NCBI RefSeq assembly: GCF_002252665.1
Contig: NZ_NQKZ01000001.1
Coordinates: 248,001 to 312,000, forward strand
Direction: 5' to 3'
DNA from: Synechococcus sp. 8F6
GTDB lineage: Bacteria; Cyanobacteriota; Cyanobacteriia; PCC-6307; Cyanobiaceae
Length of the DNA stretch: 64,000 bases
Part shown: positions 44,174 to 52,485 of the stretch, in pieces
Position numbering within the stretch: the stretch's first letter is position 1
Layout: every line of letters starts with the position of its first letter
The notes under the pieces: model-generated
The model's database searches: none
Seen by the model: only the letters and a program-made list of their open reading frames with translations
What the model was told of the DNA's origin: nothing
Made by a program: the position numbers and the translations under genes

Positions 44174-44749
44174 TCAGTAAGCGTCCTGCATTTCGTAAAA
44201 GTCGGGCTGCACGTAGTCCTTGCGCAGCGGGAAGCCCTTCCAGTCTTCGGGCATCAGCAAGCGCTTGGGGTGGGGGTGGCCGGCGAATTGGATGCCGTAC
44301 ATGTCGAAGGTTTCCCGTTCCTGCCAGTCGGCGCCACGAAACAGCCCGTAGAGGGTGGGAATGGTGAGCTCGCCGTTGCGCTCCAGGAACACCTTGAGCC
44401 GCACCTCTTCAGGGCTTTGATCGGCAGCCACCACGCCGGCGCTGGAGTGATCGGCCAGGGCTGCCAGTTTCACCAGGTGGTAGAAGCACACCAGCCGGCC
44501 GCCCGGCCCTTCGTCGTAGCCGCCCTGGCATTGCAAGTAGTCGAAGCCCTGGGTTTTGAGGGCGGTGGCGATCACGGGCAGAAACGCCGCTTCCACCCCG
44601 ATCATCTCGACGCCCAGGTGGTCGCTGCCGAGGGCCAGCTGCTCAAAACCCTGGCTGGCCAGCCACTGGCCCACGGGGCCCGGTGTTGGGCTGTCAAGCG
44701 CTCCGCTGTCGCTGGCGTCGGTCTGGGGGGTGGGGGTGTCTGCAGGCAT
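44174..44749 (-). CDS. ndhJ: NDH-1 subunit J
   Basis: 191 residues, the 30-kDa NuoC-like subunit. [19 protein letters not shown] and [43 protein letters not shown] are family signatures, the latter the most conserved block. It belongs to the peripheral arm of photosynthetic NDH-1, which takes electrons from ferredoxin to plastoquinone. It is the last gene of ndhC-ndhK-ndhJ, 11 bases after ndhK. The first 35 residues are acidic and Pro-rich and not conserved. It is convergent with the YvcK-like gene, 10 bases apart. Confidence 0.95.
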   Translation of the reverse strand: MPADTPTPQTDASDSGALDSPTPGPVGQWLASQGFEQLALGSDHLGVEMIGVEAAFLPVIATALKTQGFDYLQCQGGYDEGPGGRLVCFYHLVKLAALADHSSAGVVAADQSPEEVRLKVFLERNGELTIPTLYGLFRGADWQERETFDMYGIQFAGHPHPKRLLMPEDWKGFPLRKDYVQPDFYEMQDAY

Positions 44750-44760
44750 GGCGGGCGCGC

Positions 44761-45498
44761 TCAGGCGTTGGCTTGGGCAGGGATGGCGGTTGCCGGGGCG
44801 GGCATGGGCAGGGCGCTGGCAGCCGCCAGGGCCTGCTTCTGGGTTTCGGCCGCCAGATACTGACCGTTAACGATGGGGGCCACGGCCTTCATCTGGTGGG
44901 AGACGGTGCAGTAACGGTGTATCTGCTGCACGTTGCCACGCTCGGCCAGGGCCTCATTGCCCACCTTCTTGCGCAGCTTGATCACAGCATCGAAGATCGC
45001 CTCAGGCCGCGGCGGGCAGCCGGGCAGGTAGAGGTCCACCGGGATCAGCTTGTCCACGCCGCGCACGGCTGTGGTGGAGTCGGCGGAAAACATGCCGCCG
45101 GTGATCGTGCAGGCCCCCATGGCGATCACATACTTGGGCTCCGGCATCTGTTCGTAGAGACGCACCAGGGCTGGCCCCATCTTCATCGTCACGGTGCCTG
45201 CCACGATCAGCAGGTCGGCTTGGCGCGGGCTGGAGCGCGGCACCAGGCCGAAGCGGTCGAAGTCGAAGCGAGAGCCGAGCAGCGCCGCAAATTCGATGAA
45301 GCAGCAAGCGGTGCCGTAGAGCAGCGGCCAGAGGCTGCTGAGCCGAGACCAGTTGTGCAGATCGTCGAGGGTGGTGAGGATCACGTTCTCGGACAGATCC
45401 GAGGTGACCGTGGGAGCACCCACCGGATTGCAGCTGGCAGCGCGCAGATCCTTGAGGGCGTCGATGGAGAGGCTTTCGATTGATGGGGTGTTGGTCAC
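44761..45498 (-). CDS. ndhK: NDH-1 subunit K (N2 iron-sulfur cluster)
   Basis: 245 residues. [20 protein letters not shown] gives two cysteines of the N2 [4Fe-4S] cluster, [17 protein letters not shown] the third and [15 protein letters not shown] the fourth. [22 protein letters not shown] is characteristic. The cluster passes electrons to plastoquinone in NDH-1. The GTG at 45498 gives the normal N-terminus and starts 4 bases after the ndhC stop; the frame upstream is a shadow of ndhC. The C-terminal 30 residues are Ala/Pro-rich. Confidence 0.96.
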   Translation of the reverse strand: MTNTPSIESLSIDALKDLRAASCNPVGAPTVTSDLSENVILTTLDDLHNWSRLSSLWPLLYGTACCFIEFAALLGSRFDFDRFGLVPRSSPRQADLLIVAGTVTMKMGPALVRLYEQMPEPKYVIAMGACTITGGMFSADSTTAVRGVDKLIPVDLYLPGCPPRPEAIFDAVIKLRKKVGNEALAERGNVQQIHRYCTVSHQMKAVAPIVNGQYLAAETQKQALAAASALPMPAPATAIPAQANA

Positions 45499-45502
45499 GG
45501 GA

Positions 45503-45865
45503 TCAGCTCCACTCGAGGGCGCCCTTGCGCCAGGCATAGGCCAGCGCCACCACCAGGATGGCAATAAAGACGAGGGCTTCGATGAAGGCCAGCAGGCCGA
45601 GCCGGTGGAACGCCACGGCCCAGGGATACAGGAACACGGTCTCAACGTCGAAGATGACGAAGACCAGGGCAAACATGTAGTAGCGGATGTTGAACTGAAT
45701 CCAAGCGCCGCCGATCGGCTCCATGCCGGACTCATAGGTGAGCTCCCGCTCGCCCATGCGGCTCTTCGGCGAGAGCAGCTTGTTGGCCACCAACGCCAAC
45801 ACGGGCACCACTGCTGAGATCAGCAGGAAGCCCAGAAAGGCGTCGTAGCCGGAGAGCACAAACAC
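45503..45865 (-). CDS. ndhC: NDH-1 subunit C (membrane subunit)
   Basis: 120 residues with three transmembrane helices, the standard size. [67 protein letters not shown] and [23 protein letters not shown] match NdhC/NuoA. It is part of the plastoquinone-binding junction of NDH-1. The GTG at 45865 was chosen because the first helix follows at once. First gene of the ndhC-K-J operon, divergent from rubA with an 85-base gap. Confidence 0.95.
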   Translation of the reverse strand: MFVLSGYDAFLGFLLISAVVPVLALVANKLLSPKSRMGERELTYESGMEPIGGAWIQFNIRYYMFALVFVIFDVETVFLYPWAVAFHRLGLLAFIEALVFIAILVVALAYAWRKGALEWS

Positions 45866-45950
45866 GCGAGCCAGGCCAAGCTGTGGCGCAGTCTGGCATC
45901 CGCGCCCGCAGCCCCGTCGATAAACTGCCCCCACCACCTGAGGCCCAGGG

Positions 45951-46415
45951 ATGAGCTCCACGTCCACACCTGAGCTCACGCCTGAGCCCCCACCCGAGCC
46001 CGCAACCGAGCCCACACCCGAGGCCCAGAGCGAAACCGGTGGCGCAGCGGAGCCAGATCCGGTGGCCAAAGTTGATTCGGCCACCGAGCTGGACGTTGAT
46101 CCAGCCACCCACCGTTTCGAGTGCCGCAGCTGCGGTTTCGTTTATGACCCGGCTGAAGGGGTGCGCAAGCTCGCGATTGAGCCCGGCACGCCCTTTGTGG
46201 AGCTGGATCCGATCGCGTTCCGCTGCCCGGTGTGCCGCAGTCGGGTCGGGGCCTTCAAGGACATTGGCCCGCGCAACAAGCCCAGTGGCTTCGAGGAGAA
46301 CCTCAATTTCGGCCTGGGCGTCAACCGGCTCACCCCCGGCCAGAAGAATGTGTTGATCTTCGGGGGCTTTGCTTTGGCTTTCGCCTTCTTCCTCTCCCTC
46401 TACTCCCTGCGCTGA
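45951..46415 (+). CDS. rubA: Membrane-anchored rubredoxin (photosystem assembly)
   Basis: 154 residues. [12 protein letters not shown] and [13 protein letters not shown] provide the four iron ligands, Cys58, Cys61, Cys92 and Cys95. A C-terminal membrane helix spans about residues 133-151. Cyanobacterial and chloroplast RubA is required for photosystem assembly. The first 50 residues are unusually rich in Pro, Glu and Thr and appear to be a disordered tail longer than in many homologs. The ycf48 ATG overlaps the stop (TGATG), and psbEFLJ follows. Confidence 0.93.
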   Translation: MSSTSTPELTPEPPPEPATEPTPEAQSETGGAAEPDPVAKVDSATELDVDPATHRFECRSCGFVYDPAEGVRKLAIEPGTPFVELDPIAFRCPVCRSRVGAFKDIGPRNKPSGFEENLNFGLGVNRLTPGQKNVLIFGGFALAFAFFLSLYSLR

Positions 46416-47437
46416 TGACTGGCTCACCCTTGCCCCGTCTGCTCCAGGCCGTGCTGCGGCCCCTGCTCAGCCTGGTGCTGGTGGTGGGCCTTGGCTTCGG
46501 TCTCTCCGGTTGTGTCACCACGGGATTGCCCGTGGCCGCGTCCAGCCCTTGGCAGCCGGTGCCCTTGGCCACCAAGGCCAACCCTCTCGATGTGGCCTTC
46601 ACCGACGACCGCCATGGCTTCCTGGTGGGCAGCAACCGTCTGATTCTGGAAACCAACGACGGCGGTGCCAGTTGGGAGGAGCGGGCCCTGGATCTGCCGG
46701 AGGAGGAAAACTTCCGTCTGATCAGCATCGACTTCCGCGGCGACGAGGGTTGGATCGCCGGTCAGCCCGGGCTGCTGCTCCACACCACCGACGGTGGTCA
46801 GAACTGGAGCCGCCTGTTTCTCGACACCAAGCTGCCCGGTGAGCCTTACCTGATCACGGCTCTGGGCATCAATCAGGCAGAGCTGGCCACCAATGTTGGT
46901 GCCGTTTATGAAACCCGTGATGGCGGCACCAACTGGCAGTCCGAGGTGGAGGATGCCGCCGGTGCCGTGCGGGAGCTGCGCCGCTTCAACGATGGCCGCT
47001 ACGTGAGCGTCAGCAGCCTGGGCAATTTCTTTTCCACCTGGGATCCCGGTCAGGGCACCTGGCAACCCCACCAGCGCATGAGCAGCCAGCGGCTGCAGTC
47101 GATGGGCTTCCAGCCCGATGGCTCGCTGTGGATGCTGGCCCGCGGCGCCCAGATCCGTTTCAATCCCGACGCCAGCAATGTGGAGGACTGGGGCAAGGCC
47201 GTGATCCCCATCACCAACGGCTACGGCTACCTCGACATGGCCTGGGCGCCTGATGGCTCGATCTGGACCGGTGGCGGCAGCGGCACCCTGCTGGTGTCCG
47301 GCGACGGTGGCAAGAGCTGGCAGAAGGACCCAGTGGGCGCCCAGCAGCCCTCCAACTTCACTCGCATCAGCTTCAGTCCCGATGGCAAGGGCTTCGTGCT
47401 GGGCGAGCGGGGCTCCCTGCTGCGCTGGGTGGGCTGA
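46415..47437 (+). CDS. ycf48: Photosystem II assembly factor Ycf48 (HCF136)
   Basis: 340 residues. A lipoprotein signal (LSLVLVVGLGFGLSGC, Cys33) directs it to the lumen side of the membrane. Seven-bladed propeller repeats follow with recurrent motifs: DVAFTDDRHGFLVGSNRLILETNDGGASWEE, EGWIAGQPGLLLHTTDGGQNWSR, NVGAVYETRDGGTNWQS and SGTLLVSGDGGKSWQKD. Ycf48 binds precursor D1 and assists reaction centre assembly. It shares one base with rubA, and psbE starts 111 bases later. Confidence 0.95.
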   Translation: MTGSPLPRLLQAVLRPLLSLVLVVGLGFGLSGCVTTGLPVAASSPWQPVPLATKANPLDVAFTDDRHGFLVGSNRLILETNDGGASWEERALDLPEEENFRLISIDFRGDEGWIAGQPGLLLHTTDGGQNWSRLFLDTKLPGEPYLITALGINQAELATNVGAVYETRDGGTNWQSEVEDAAGAVRELRRFNDGRYVSVSSLGNFFSTWDPGQGTWQPHQRMSSQRLQSMGFQPDGSLWMLARGAQIRFNPDASNVEDWGKAVIPITNGYGYLDMAWAPDGSIWTGGGSGTLLVSGDGGKSWQKDPVGAQQPSNFTRISFSPDGKGFVLGERGSLLRWVG

Positions 47438-47519
47438 GGCCGATGGCCTGCCGCCTGCTCGGTCGCCAACTTCTGTAACCAAGCGCGCTTCCGCCTCCCA
47501 TCAACCCAAGCCCGACCCC

Positions 47520-47525
47520 TAGGAT
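47520..47525 (+). promoter_or_regulatory. Putative -10 element of the psbEFLJ operon
   Basis: TAGGAT fits TA-N3-T and lies 23 bases before the psbE ATG in the 111-base gap after ycf48. The preceding CCC is shared with other candidates in this window. I see no convincing -35 box. Confidence 0.35.
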
Positions 47526-47548
47526 CTCTGGTCTGAACGCTTGTCGCT

Positions 47549-47797
47549 ATGGCTGCCGGCTCAACAGGAGAACGCCCGTTCTTCGAAATCATCACGAGCA
47601 TTCGTTACTGGGTGATCCATGCGGTCACCCTGCCCTCCATTTTCTTGGCCGGCTTTCTGTTCGTGTCCACGGGCCTGGCTTATGACGCCTTTGGCACGCC
47701 CCGCCCCGATGCCTACTTCCAGGCCCAAGAAAGCAAGGCTCCAGTCGTGAGCCAGCGCTATGAGGGCAAGAGCCAGCTTGATCTGCGCCTGCAATAA
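47549..47797 (+). CDS. psbE: Cytochrome b559 alpha subunit
   Basis: 82 residues, exact family length. [47 protein letters not shown] includes the heme-ligand His in the membrane helix (RYWVIH). With PsbF it binds the b559 heme in photosystem II and is essential for assembly. It leads the psbE-psbF-psbL-psbJ operon. Confidence 0.98.
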   Translation: MAAGSTGERPFFEIITSIRYWVIHAVTLPSIFLAGFLFVSTGLAYDAFGTPRPDAYFQAQESKAPVVSQRYEGKSQLDLRLQ

Positions 47798-47800
47798 GCC

Positions 47801-47938
47801 ATGACCCAGACACCCATTTCCACCACGCCGCGCAACTACCCGATCTTCACGGTCCGGTGGTTGTCGGTTCATGCTCTCGGCATCCCCACGGTCTTCTTCC
47901 TGGGCGCCCTGGCGGCCATGCAATTCGTTCGCCGCTGA
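47801..47938 (+). CDS. psbF: Cytochrome b559 beta subunit
   Basis: 45 residues, starting 3 bases after psb[21 protein letters not shown] carries the heme-ligand His, followed by the rest of the helix, [14 protein letters not shown]. It pairs with PsbE to bind the cytochrome b559 heme. Confidence 0.98.
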   Translation: MTQTPISTTPRNYPIFTVRWLSVHALGIPTVFFLGALAAMQFVRR

Positions 47939-47959
47939 GCCGGTCACTCCCCATCAGCC

Positions 47960-48079
47960 ATGCAACGCTCCCCCAATCCCAACAACCTGCCGGTTGAACT
48001 CAACCGCACCAGTTTGTTTCTCGGGCTGCTGTTCGTGTTCACGATCGGCATTCTGTTTTCGAGCTACTTCTTCAACTAA
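47960..48079 (+). CDS. psbL: Photosystem II protein L
   Basis: 39 residues: [20 protein letters not shown] then a single membrane helix ending FSSYFFN. Near the quinone A site and the dimer interface of photosystem II. Lies 21 bases after psbF. Identified from the distinctive N-P-N[11 protein letters not shown] motif and its position. Confidence 0.97.
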   Translation: MQRSPNPNNLPVELNRTSLFLGLLFVFTIGILFSSYFFN

Positions 48080-48109
48080 GTCCTCTTCACGTCACCAGGA
48101 GAGCCCCCG

Positions 48110-48310
48110 ATGAGCGGCAAGAAATCCAACCTGCCTGACGGCCGGATTCCGGATCGCCTTCCCGACGGTCGCCCGGCTGTGGCCTGGCGCTCCCGCTGGA
48201 CCGAAGGGGTGTTGCCCCTGTGGCTCGTGGCCACCGCCGGCGGCATGGCTGTGATCTTTGTGGTGGGTCTGTTCTTCTACGGCTCCTACGTGGGTGTCGG
48301 TTCCGCCTGA
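48110..48310 (+). CDS. psbJ: Photosystem II protein J
   Basis: 66 residues. [22 protein letters not shown] is followed by a helix with [18 protein letters not shown], the PsbJ signature. It takes part in plastoquinone exchange and electron flow in photosystem II. A GGAG-containing site lies 10 bases before the ATG. Last gene of the operon; a hairpin with a T-run follows within 65 bases. Confidence 0.97.
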   Translation: MSGKKSNLPDGRIPDRLPDGRPAVAWRSRWTEGVLPLWLVATAGGMAVIFVVGLFFYGSYVGVGSA

Positions 48311-48335
48311 GTCCGGGCAGGTTTGTTTAGGGGTG

Positions 48336-48375
48336 CCCCCGTTGGCTCGTCTTGTGGCGGCCTTCGGGGGTTTTT
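48336..48375 (+). terminator. Intrinsic terminator after psbEFLJ
   Basis: CCCCCG (48336-48341) pairs with CGGGGG (48365-48370); further inner pairing GGC/GCC extends the stem after a two-base bulge on each side. TTTTT follows at 48371-48375. The T-run ends one base before an ATG (48377) of the next open frame, so it may act as a partial terminator or attenuator for the downstream lipid A operon. Confidence 0.6.
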
Positions 48376-48376
48376 G

Positions 48377-49090
48377 ATGGAACGGCTCTGCGGAGCGTGG
48401 TACTGCGAAGACGCTGGGGTCACCGGTTTGGCGAAGAAGCGAACCCTGCTCAACAATCGGCTCCTGGCCACGGTCGCGGGGTTCCTTCTCAATGCCTATG
48501 GGGAGGTGTTTCGCCTCAGCTCACGGATCCAGATCCAGGCCCATCCCGAGGTGGATCGGCTGGTCAAGGAGCAGGGCATCGCCGTGATTTACGCCCTCTG
48601 GCATCGCCATGCCTTTTTTGTGCCGCTGTTGCGCAGCTATGGCGGCAGGTCTATGGCGGTGCTGCTGAGCACCCATCGGGATGCCCAGATCGTTGCGGTG
48701 GCGGTGCGGCTGCGGGGCCTCGCGGTGGTGTCCGGCTCATCGACCCGCGGCGGCCTCAAGGCCTACCGCCTGCTGCGGCGCTTGCTGGAGCAGCGCCAGT
48801 CGGTCTGCATCACACCGGACGGGCCCAAGGGGCCGCCGGAGTCGGTGAAGAGCGGGGTGATCCACTTGGCCCAGCAATCGGGCTGCGCGATCGTGCCGGT
48901 GTCGGTGTTCTGTTCCCGCGCCCATCGGCTGCGCTCCTGGGATCGCTCGGTGTTGCCCCTGCCCTTCGCGCGGGTGGTGCTGCAGTTGGGCGAGCCTCTA
49001 TTTCCGCCATCGGGCTTGGCGGAGGGGCAGGCCCTGTTGGCGGGGCGGTTGCACGCGACCGCTGCGCTGGTCGGTGAGGGATCGCCATGA
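48377..49090 (+). CDS. Lysophospholipid acyltransferase-like protein (DUF374)
   Basis: 237 residues from the ATG at 48377, or 220 from a TTG at 48428, which would lie clear of the terminator. VIYALWHRHAFFVPLLRSYGGR contains the H-x4-like catalytic region, GSSTRGGLKAYRLLRRLLEQ is typical of DUF374, and VCITPDGPKGPPESVKSGVIHLAQQSGCAIVPVSV is the acceptor-binding P-D-G-P-K-G-P motif. DUF374 proteins are acyltransferase relatives often next to waaA, and are thought to acylate lipid A or a precursor. The stop overlaps the waaA start by 4 bases. Confidence 0.85.
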   Translation: MERLCGAWYCEDAGVTGLAKKRTLLNNRLLATVAGFLLNAYGEVFRLSSRIQIQAHPEVDRLVKEQGIAVIYALWHRHAFFVPLLRSYGGRSMAVLLSTHRDAQIVAVAVRLRGLAVVSGSSTRGGLKAYRLLRRLLEQRQSVCITPDGPKGPPESVKSGVIHLAQQSGCAIVPVSVFCSRAHRLRSWDRSVLPLPFARVVLQLGEPLFPPSGLAEGQALLAGRLHATAALVGEGSP

Positions 49091-50334
49091 CTGGTCGCGG
49101 CTGGTTGCTGCTTGGCGGTTATCGGCTGCTGGCCCTGGCGCTCACCCCCGTCTGGCTGGCCCTGTTGCTGATGCGGCTGGTGCAGGGCAAGGAGGATCCA
49201 CGGCGGCTGGTCGAGCGCCTGGGCTGGCCGACGCGGCGGCGGCCTCCGGGGCCCTTAGTGTGGTTTCACTGCGCCAGCGTCGGCGAGCTCAACAGCCTGC
49301 TGCCGGTCTTGCGGCAGCTGGGCCCCCTGCCGGTTGTGTTGGTCACCACGGTGACGCGCACCTCGGCGGCCCTCGCGGCCCGGGTGTTGCCCGCCAGGGT
49401 GATCCACCAATACGTGCCCATCGACCACTGGCTGGCGATGCTGCTGTTTCGCAGCTATTGGCGCCCCCGGCTTGGCGTGCTGGCGGAGGCGGAGCTCTGG
49501 CCTGAGCTCATGCTGGCGATGCCCCATCTCCTGTTGATCAACGCCCGCATGAGCGAGCGCTCCTATCAGCGCCACCGCCGCCATCCCTGGTATGCCGCGT
49601 GGTTGCTGGCTGCTGTGGAGATGTGCCTGGCCCAATCGCAGGCTGATGCGGAGCGGTTTAGGCGCCTGGGTGTTTGCGATGCCCGTGCCCTGGGATCCAC
49701 CAAGCTCGATGCCGAACCGCTGCCGGTTAATGCGGTCCATCTGAGCCGATTGCGCCAGGCTTTTGCCGGCCGCCTGGTGTTGCTGCTGGCCAGCAGTCAC
49801 CCCGGCGAAGAGCAGCAGTGGTTGGAGGCGTGGGCTGGCTGCGACGCTGCGGCCCGGCCCGTGGCGCTGCTGCTGGCACCACGCCATCCCCAGCGGGCCC
49901 TCGGGGTGCGAGAGCAGGCTGCCGCCTTGGGGTTCACGGTGGCCCTGTGGAGTGAGCTGTTGGCAGGAGCGACCCCGCTCCACCCGGATGTGGTGGTGGC
50001 GGATGTGATCGGGGAGATGGGCGTCTGGATTCGTGCGGCGACTGTGGTGGTGATGGGCGGCAGTTTCCATCCGATGGGCAGGCCCCACGGCGGCCAGAAT
50101 CCCCTCGAACCCGTTGCCCTGGGGCGCCCGGTGTTGTGTGGCCCTGATATGGCCAATTTTTCCGATCTGATCGAGCCGTTGATCGAGGCCGGTTGCTTGC
50201 AGCAGCACCCCGACATGGCAACGACCTTGGCGGCGGCCTTGGCACTGCTTGCGTCGGCGCCGCGGCCTGTTCGCCCCCAGCTGCGGGGGCCGTCCCAGCT
50301 GGTGGCGTCGTTGGTACGGGATCGATGCCGCTGA
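49087..50334 (+). CDS. waaA: Kdo transferase (lipid A 3-deoxy-octulosonate transferase)
   Basis: 415 residues, GT30 family. The N-terminal anchor GYRLLALALTPVWLALLLMRL precedes LVWFHCASVGELNSLLPVL, where the catalytic Glu lies, and RPRLGVLAEAELWPELML. The C-terminal domain has LASSHPGEEQQWLEAW, VVVADVIGEMGVWIRAATVVVMGGSF and GGQNPLEPVALGRPVLCGPDMANF, the CMP-Kdo-binding part. It adds Kdo from CMP-Kdo to a lipid A precursor at the inner face of the plasma membrane. Overlaps the acyltransferase gene (4 bases) and lpxK (10 bases). Confidence 0.92.
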   Translation: MTGRGWLLLGGYRLLALALTPVWLALLLMRLVQGKEDPRRLVERLGWPTRRRPPGPLVWFHCASVGELNSLLPVLRQLGPLPVVLVTTVTRTSAALAARVLPARVIHQYVPIDHWLAMLLFRSYWRPRLGVLAEAELWPELMLAMPHLLLINARMSERSYQRHRRHPWYAAWLLAAVEMCLAQSQADAERFRRLGVCDARALGSTKLDAEPLPVNAVHLSRLRQAFAGRLVLLLASSHPGEEQQWLEAWAGCDAAARPVALLLAPRHPQRALGVREQAAALGFTVALWSELLAGATPLHPDVVVADVIGEMGVWIRAATVVVMGGSFHPMGRPHGGQNPLEPVALGRPVLCGPDMANFSDLIEPLIEAGCLQQHPDMATTLAAALALLASAPRPVRPQLRGPSQLVASLVRDRCR

Positions 50335-51359
50335 CCACTCCCCGTTTCTGGTATCAAAGCCGCCGCGGTTGGCAGGCCTGGTTGCTGTTGCCGCTGGGTT
50401 GGCTCTACGGCGCCGCCGTCGGGCTGCACCGCCGCAGCACCCGCTCCTGGCGGTGCGGTGTGCCGGTGCTCTCGATTGGCAATCTCACCCTGGGGGGAAC
50501 GGGCAAGACGCCGCTCGGGATCGCCCTGGCCGAGGGACTGGCCGCGCGTGGCTGGCGGGTGGCGGTGTTGCTGCGGGGGTACGGAGCCCGGCGCCGCCAG
50601 GCGTGTTTGGTCACCGCCGCCAGTCGCTTCGAAGAGGTGGGCGATGAGGCCCTCGAATACCGACAGAGCCTGGGCGAAGACGTGGTGTGGGTGGGCTCCA
50701 ACCGCCGTCAGAGCGCCAAGCTGGCCGTGGCGGCCGGCGCCGATTTGATCCTGCTCGACGATGGCCTGCAGCATTGGCCTCTGGCCCGGGATCTTGATGT
50801 CTCGGTGCTGGATGCCCGCCACGGCCTTGGCAACCGTTGGGTGTTTCCGGCGGGGCCCCTGCGCGAGCCGCTCCGCCAGTTGGCCCGGGCCGATGTGTTG
50901 GTGCTCACCGGGTCTGCTGCCCCGGTGGCCTCGCCGGCTGCGTCGCAGCTTGGCCCACCAGGCGGTTGGCCTGCGGGTAAACCCTGGTTTGCGGTGCGCT
51001 TCTGCCTGGAGCCGCCGGCCCATCTGTTGGACTCCCGTCTGCTGGCCTTCTGCGGCATCGGGTTGCCGGAGAAATTCTTTGCGGCCCTGCGGGCCTGCGG
51101 CCTGCAGGTGGTGGCCACGGAATCCTTCCCAGATCACCACGTCTATGCTGAATCAGATCTGCAGCGCCTGTTGGATTTGGCCCACGCCAATGGCGCCCGC
51201 TTGGTCACCACGGTCAAGGATGGGCAACGATTGCCGCCCCGTTTCCGCGATGGCGTGAGCCTTGTGCCTTTGAGGGTTGAGCCGGCCAGCCTCGAGCCGT
51301 TGCTGCTTTGGCTCGATCGACGCCTAGCACCCCTCGCCGGGCGGTTGCACCATGGTTGA
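50325..51359 (+). CDS. lpxK: Tetraacyldisaccharide 4'-kinase
   Basis: 344 residues. VPVLSIGNLTLGGTGKTPLGIALAEGL is the P-loop, LLRGYGARRRQACLV follows, LILLDDGLQHWPLARDLDVSVLDA is the conserved D-D-G-x-Q-H catalytic region, and GNRWVFPAGPLREPLRQLARAD is typical. LLAFCGIGLPEKFFAALRACG starts the C-terminal lobe. It phosphorylates the 4' position of the lipid A disaccharide at the membrane. The ATG at 50325 overlaps waaA by 10 bases; lpxB overlaps its end by 8. Confidence 0.93.
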   Translation: MPLTTPRFWYQSRRGWQAWLLLPLGWLYGAAVGLHRRSTRSWRCGVPVLSIGNLTLGGTGKTPLGIALAEGLAARGWRVAVLLRGYGARRRQACLVTAASRFEEVGDEALEYRQSLGEDVVWVGSNRRQSAKLAVAAGADLILLDDGLQHWPLARDLDVSVLDARHGLGNRWVFPAGPLREPLRQLARADVLVLTGSAAPVASPAASQLGPPGGWPAGKPWFAVRFCLEPPAHLLDSRLLAFCGIGLPEKFFAALRACGLQVVATESFPDHHVYAESDLQRLLDLAHANGARLVTTVKDGQRLPPRFRDGVSLVPLRVEPASLEPLLLWLDRRLAPLAGRLHHG

Positions 51360-52485
51360 GGTGGTCCCGAAGCGGGTCTTGCTTGTGGCTGGAGAGGCCT
51401 CCGGCGACCTCCACGGAGGTTTTCTGGTTCAGGAGTTGCAGCGCCAGTTGCCTGGTGTGGAGATTGCCGGTGTCGGCGGCGATCACCTGCGCGCCCGTGG
51501 CATCGACATCCTGGCGGATGTGCGCCTGCTCTCGGCAGCAGGATTGGTGGAGATCATCAGCAGCCTGCGCCGTCACCACCGGGTGATGGAGCTGCTCAAG
51601 CACCAGATGGACCATCAGCGCCCGGATGTGGTGGTGTTGATCGATTACCCGGGCTTCAATCTGTTTGTGGCCAAGGAAGCCAAGAAGCGCGGCATCCCAG
51701 TGTTTTTCTACATCGCGCCCCAGGTGTGGGCGTGGGGCAAAGGCCGCGCCAAAAAGATGGAGCGGTTGATCGAGCGCCTGGCCGTGATCTTCCCGTTTGA
51801 AGAGGCGATCTTCAATGCCCATGGCCGGGATTTCGCCCGCTATGTCGGCCATCCGCTGGTGGATGAGCTGCATGTCAGCGGCACCCGCGAGCAGATTCGC
51901 CATCGCCATGGCCTCGCGCCCGATCAGTCCCTGCTGGTGTTGATGCCTGGCAGCCGGCGGGCCGAGGTGCGGCTGCTGCTGCCTGCGATGCTGCAGGCCG
52001 CCCAGCAGCTCAAACGCGACGGTTGGCAGGTGGTGCTGCTCAAGGCTTCCACGATCGATCGCTCCTATCTGGAGCAGGTCAGTGGCAACCGGGCGCTGCC
52101 TGTTCCCTTGATCGAGGCAGATGCCTACAACCTGCTGCATGCCGCCGATGCTGGCGTGATCGCTTCTGGCACAGCGACCCTGGAGGCGGCTTTGCTGGGC
52201 TGCCCCCATGTGATTCTCTATCGCTTCTCGCTGCTCACCTATCTGATTGCCAAACTTGTTATTGGCCGGCGCATTCTTGGCTTGCCTAATGTGATCCTCG
52301 GCCGCCAGCTCTTCCCGGAGCTGATTCAACGCGATGTCACGGCAGCCAACATTGTCCGGTCGGTGCAGCGCATTCGGGATGATCGGGTGTTGTTTGAGCA
52401 GGCCGTGAAGGAGCTGCAGGCTGCGATGGGGTCTCCCGGGGCATCTCGCAGAGCGGCTGCGGAGTTGGTGGATTTGATGCGATGA
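51352..52485 (+). CDS. lpxB: Lipid-A-disaccharide synthase
   Basis: 377 residues, GT19. RVLLVAGEASGDLHGGFLVQEL, VVLIDYPGFNLFVAKEAKKRGIPVFFYIAPQVWAWGKGRAKKM, FPFEEAIFNAHG, YVGHPLVDEL and LMPGSRRAEVRLLLPAML are all LpxB hallmarks; HAADAGVIASGTATLEAALLGCPHVI is the nucleotide-binding site. It joins lipid X to UDP-2,3-diacylglucosamine to make the lipid A disaccharide. Lipid X would come from the LpxI encoded at 28576. Overlaps lpxK by 8 and the exporter gene by 4 bases. Confidence 0.95.
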   Translation: MVEVVPKRVLLVAGEASGDLHGGFLVQELQRQLPGVEIAGVGGDHLRARGIDILADVRLLSAAGLVEIISSLRRHHRVMELLKHQMDHQRPDVVVLIDYPGFNLFVAKEAKKRGIPVFFYIAPQVWAWGKGRAKKMERLIERLAVIFPFEEAIFNAHGRDFARYVGHPLVDELHVSGTREQIRHRHGLAPDQSLLVLMPGSRRAEVRLLLPAMLQAAQQLKRDGWQVVLLKASTIDRSYLEQVSGNRALPVPLIEADAYNLLHAADAGVIASGTATLEAALLGCPHVILYRFSLLTYLIAKLVIGRRILGLPNVILGRQLFPELIQRDVTAANIVRSVQRIRDDRVLFEQAVKELQAAMGSPGASRRAAAELVDLMR

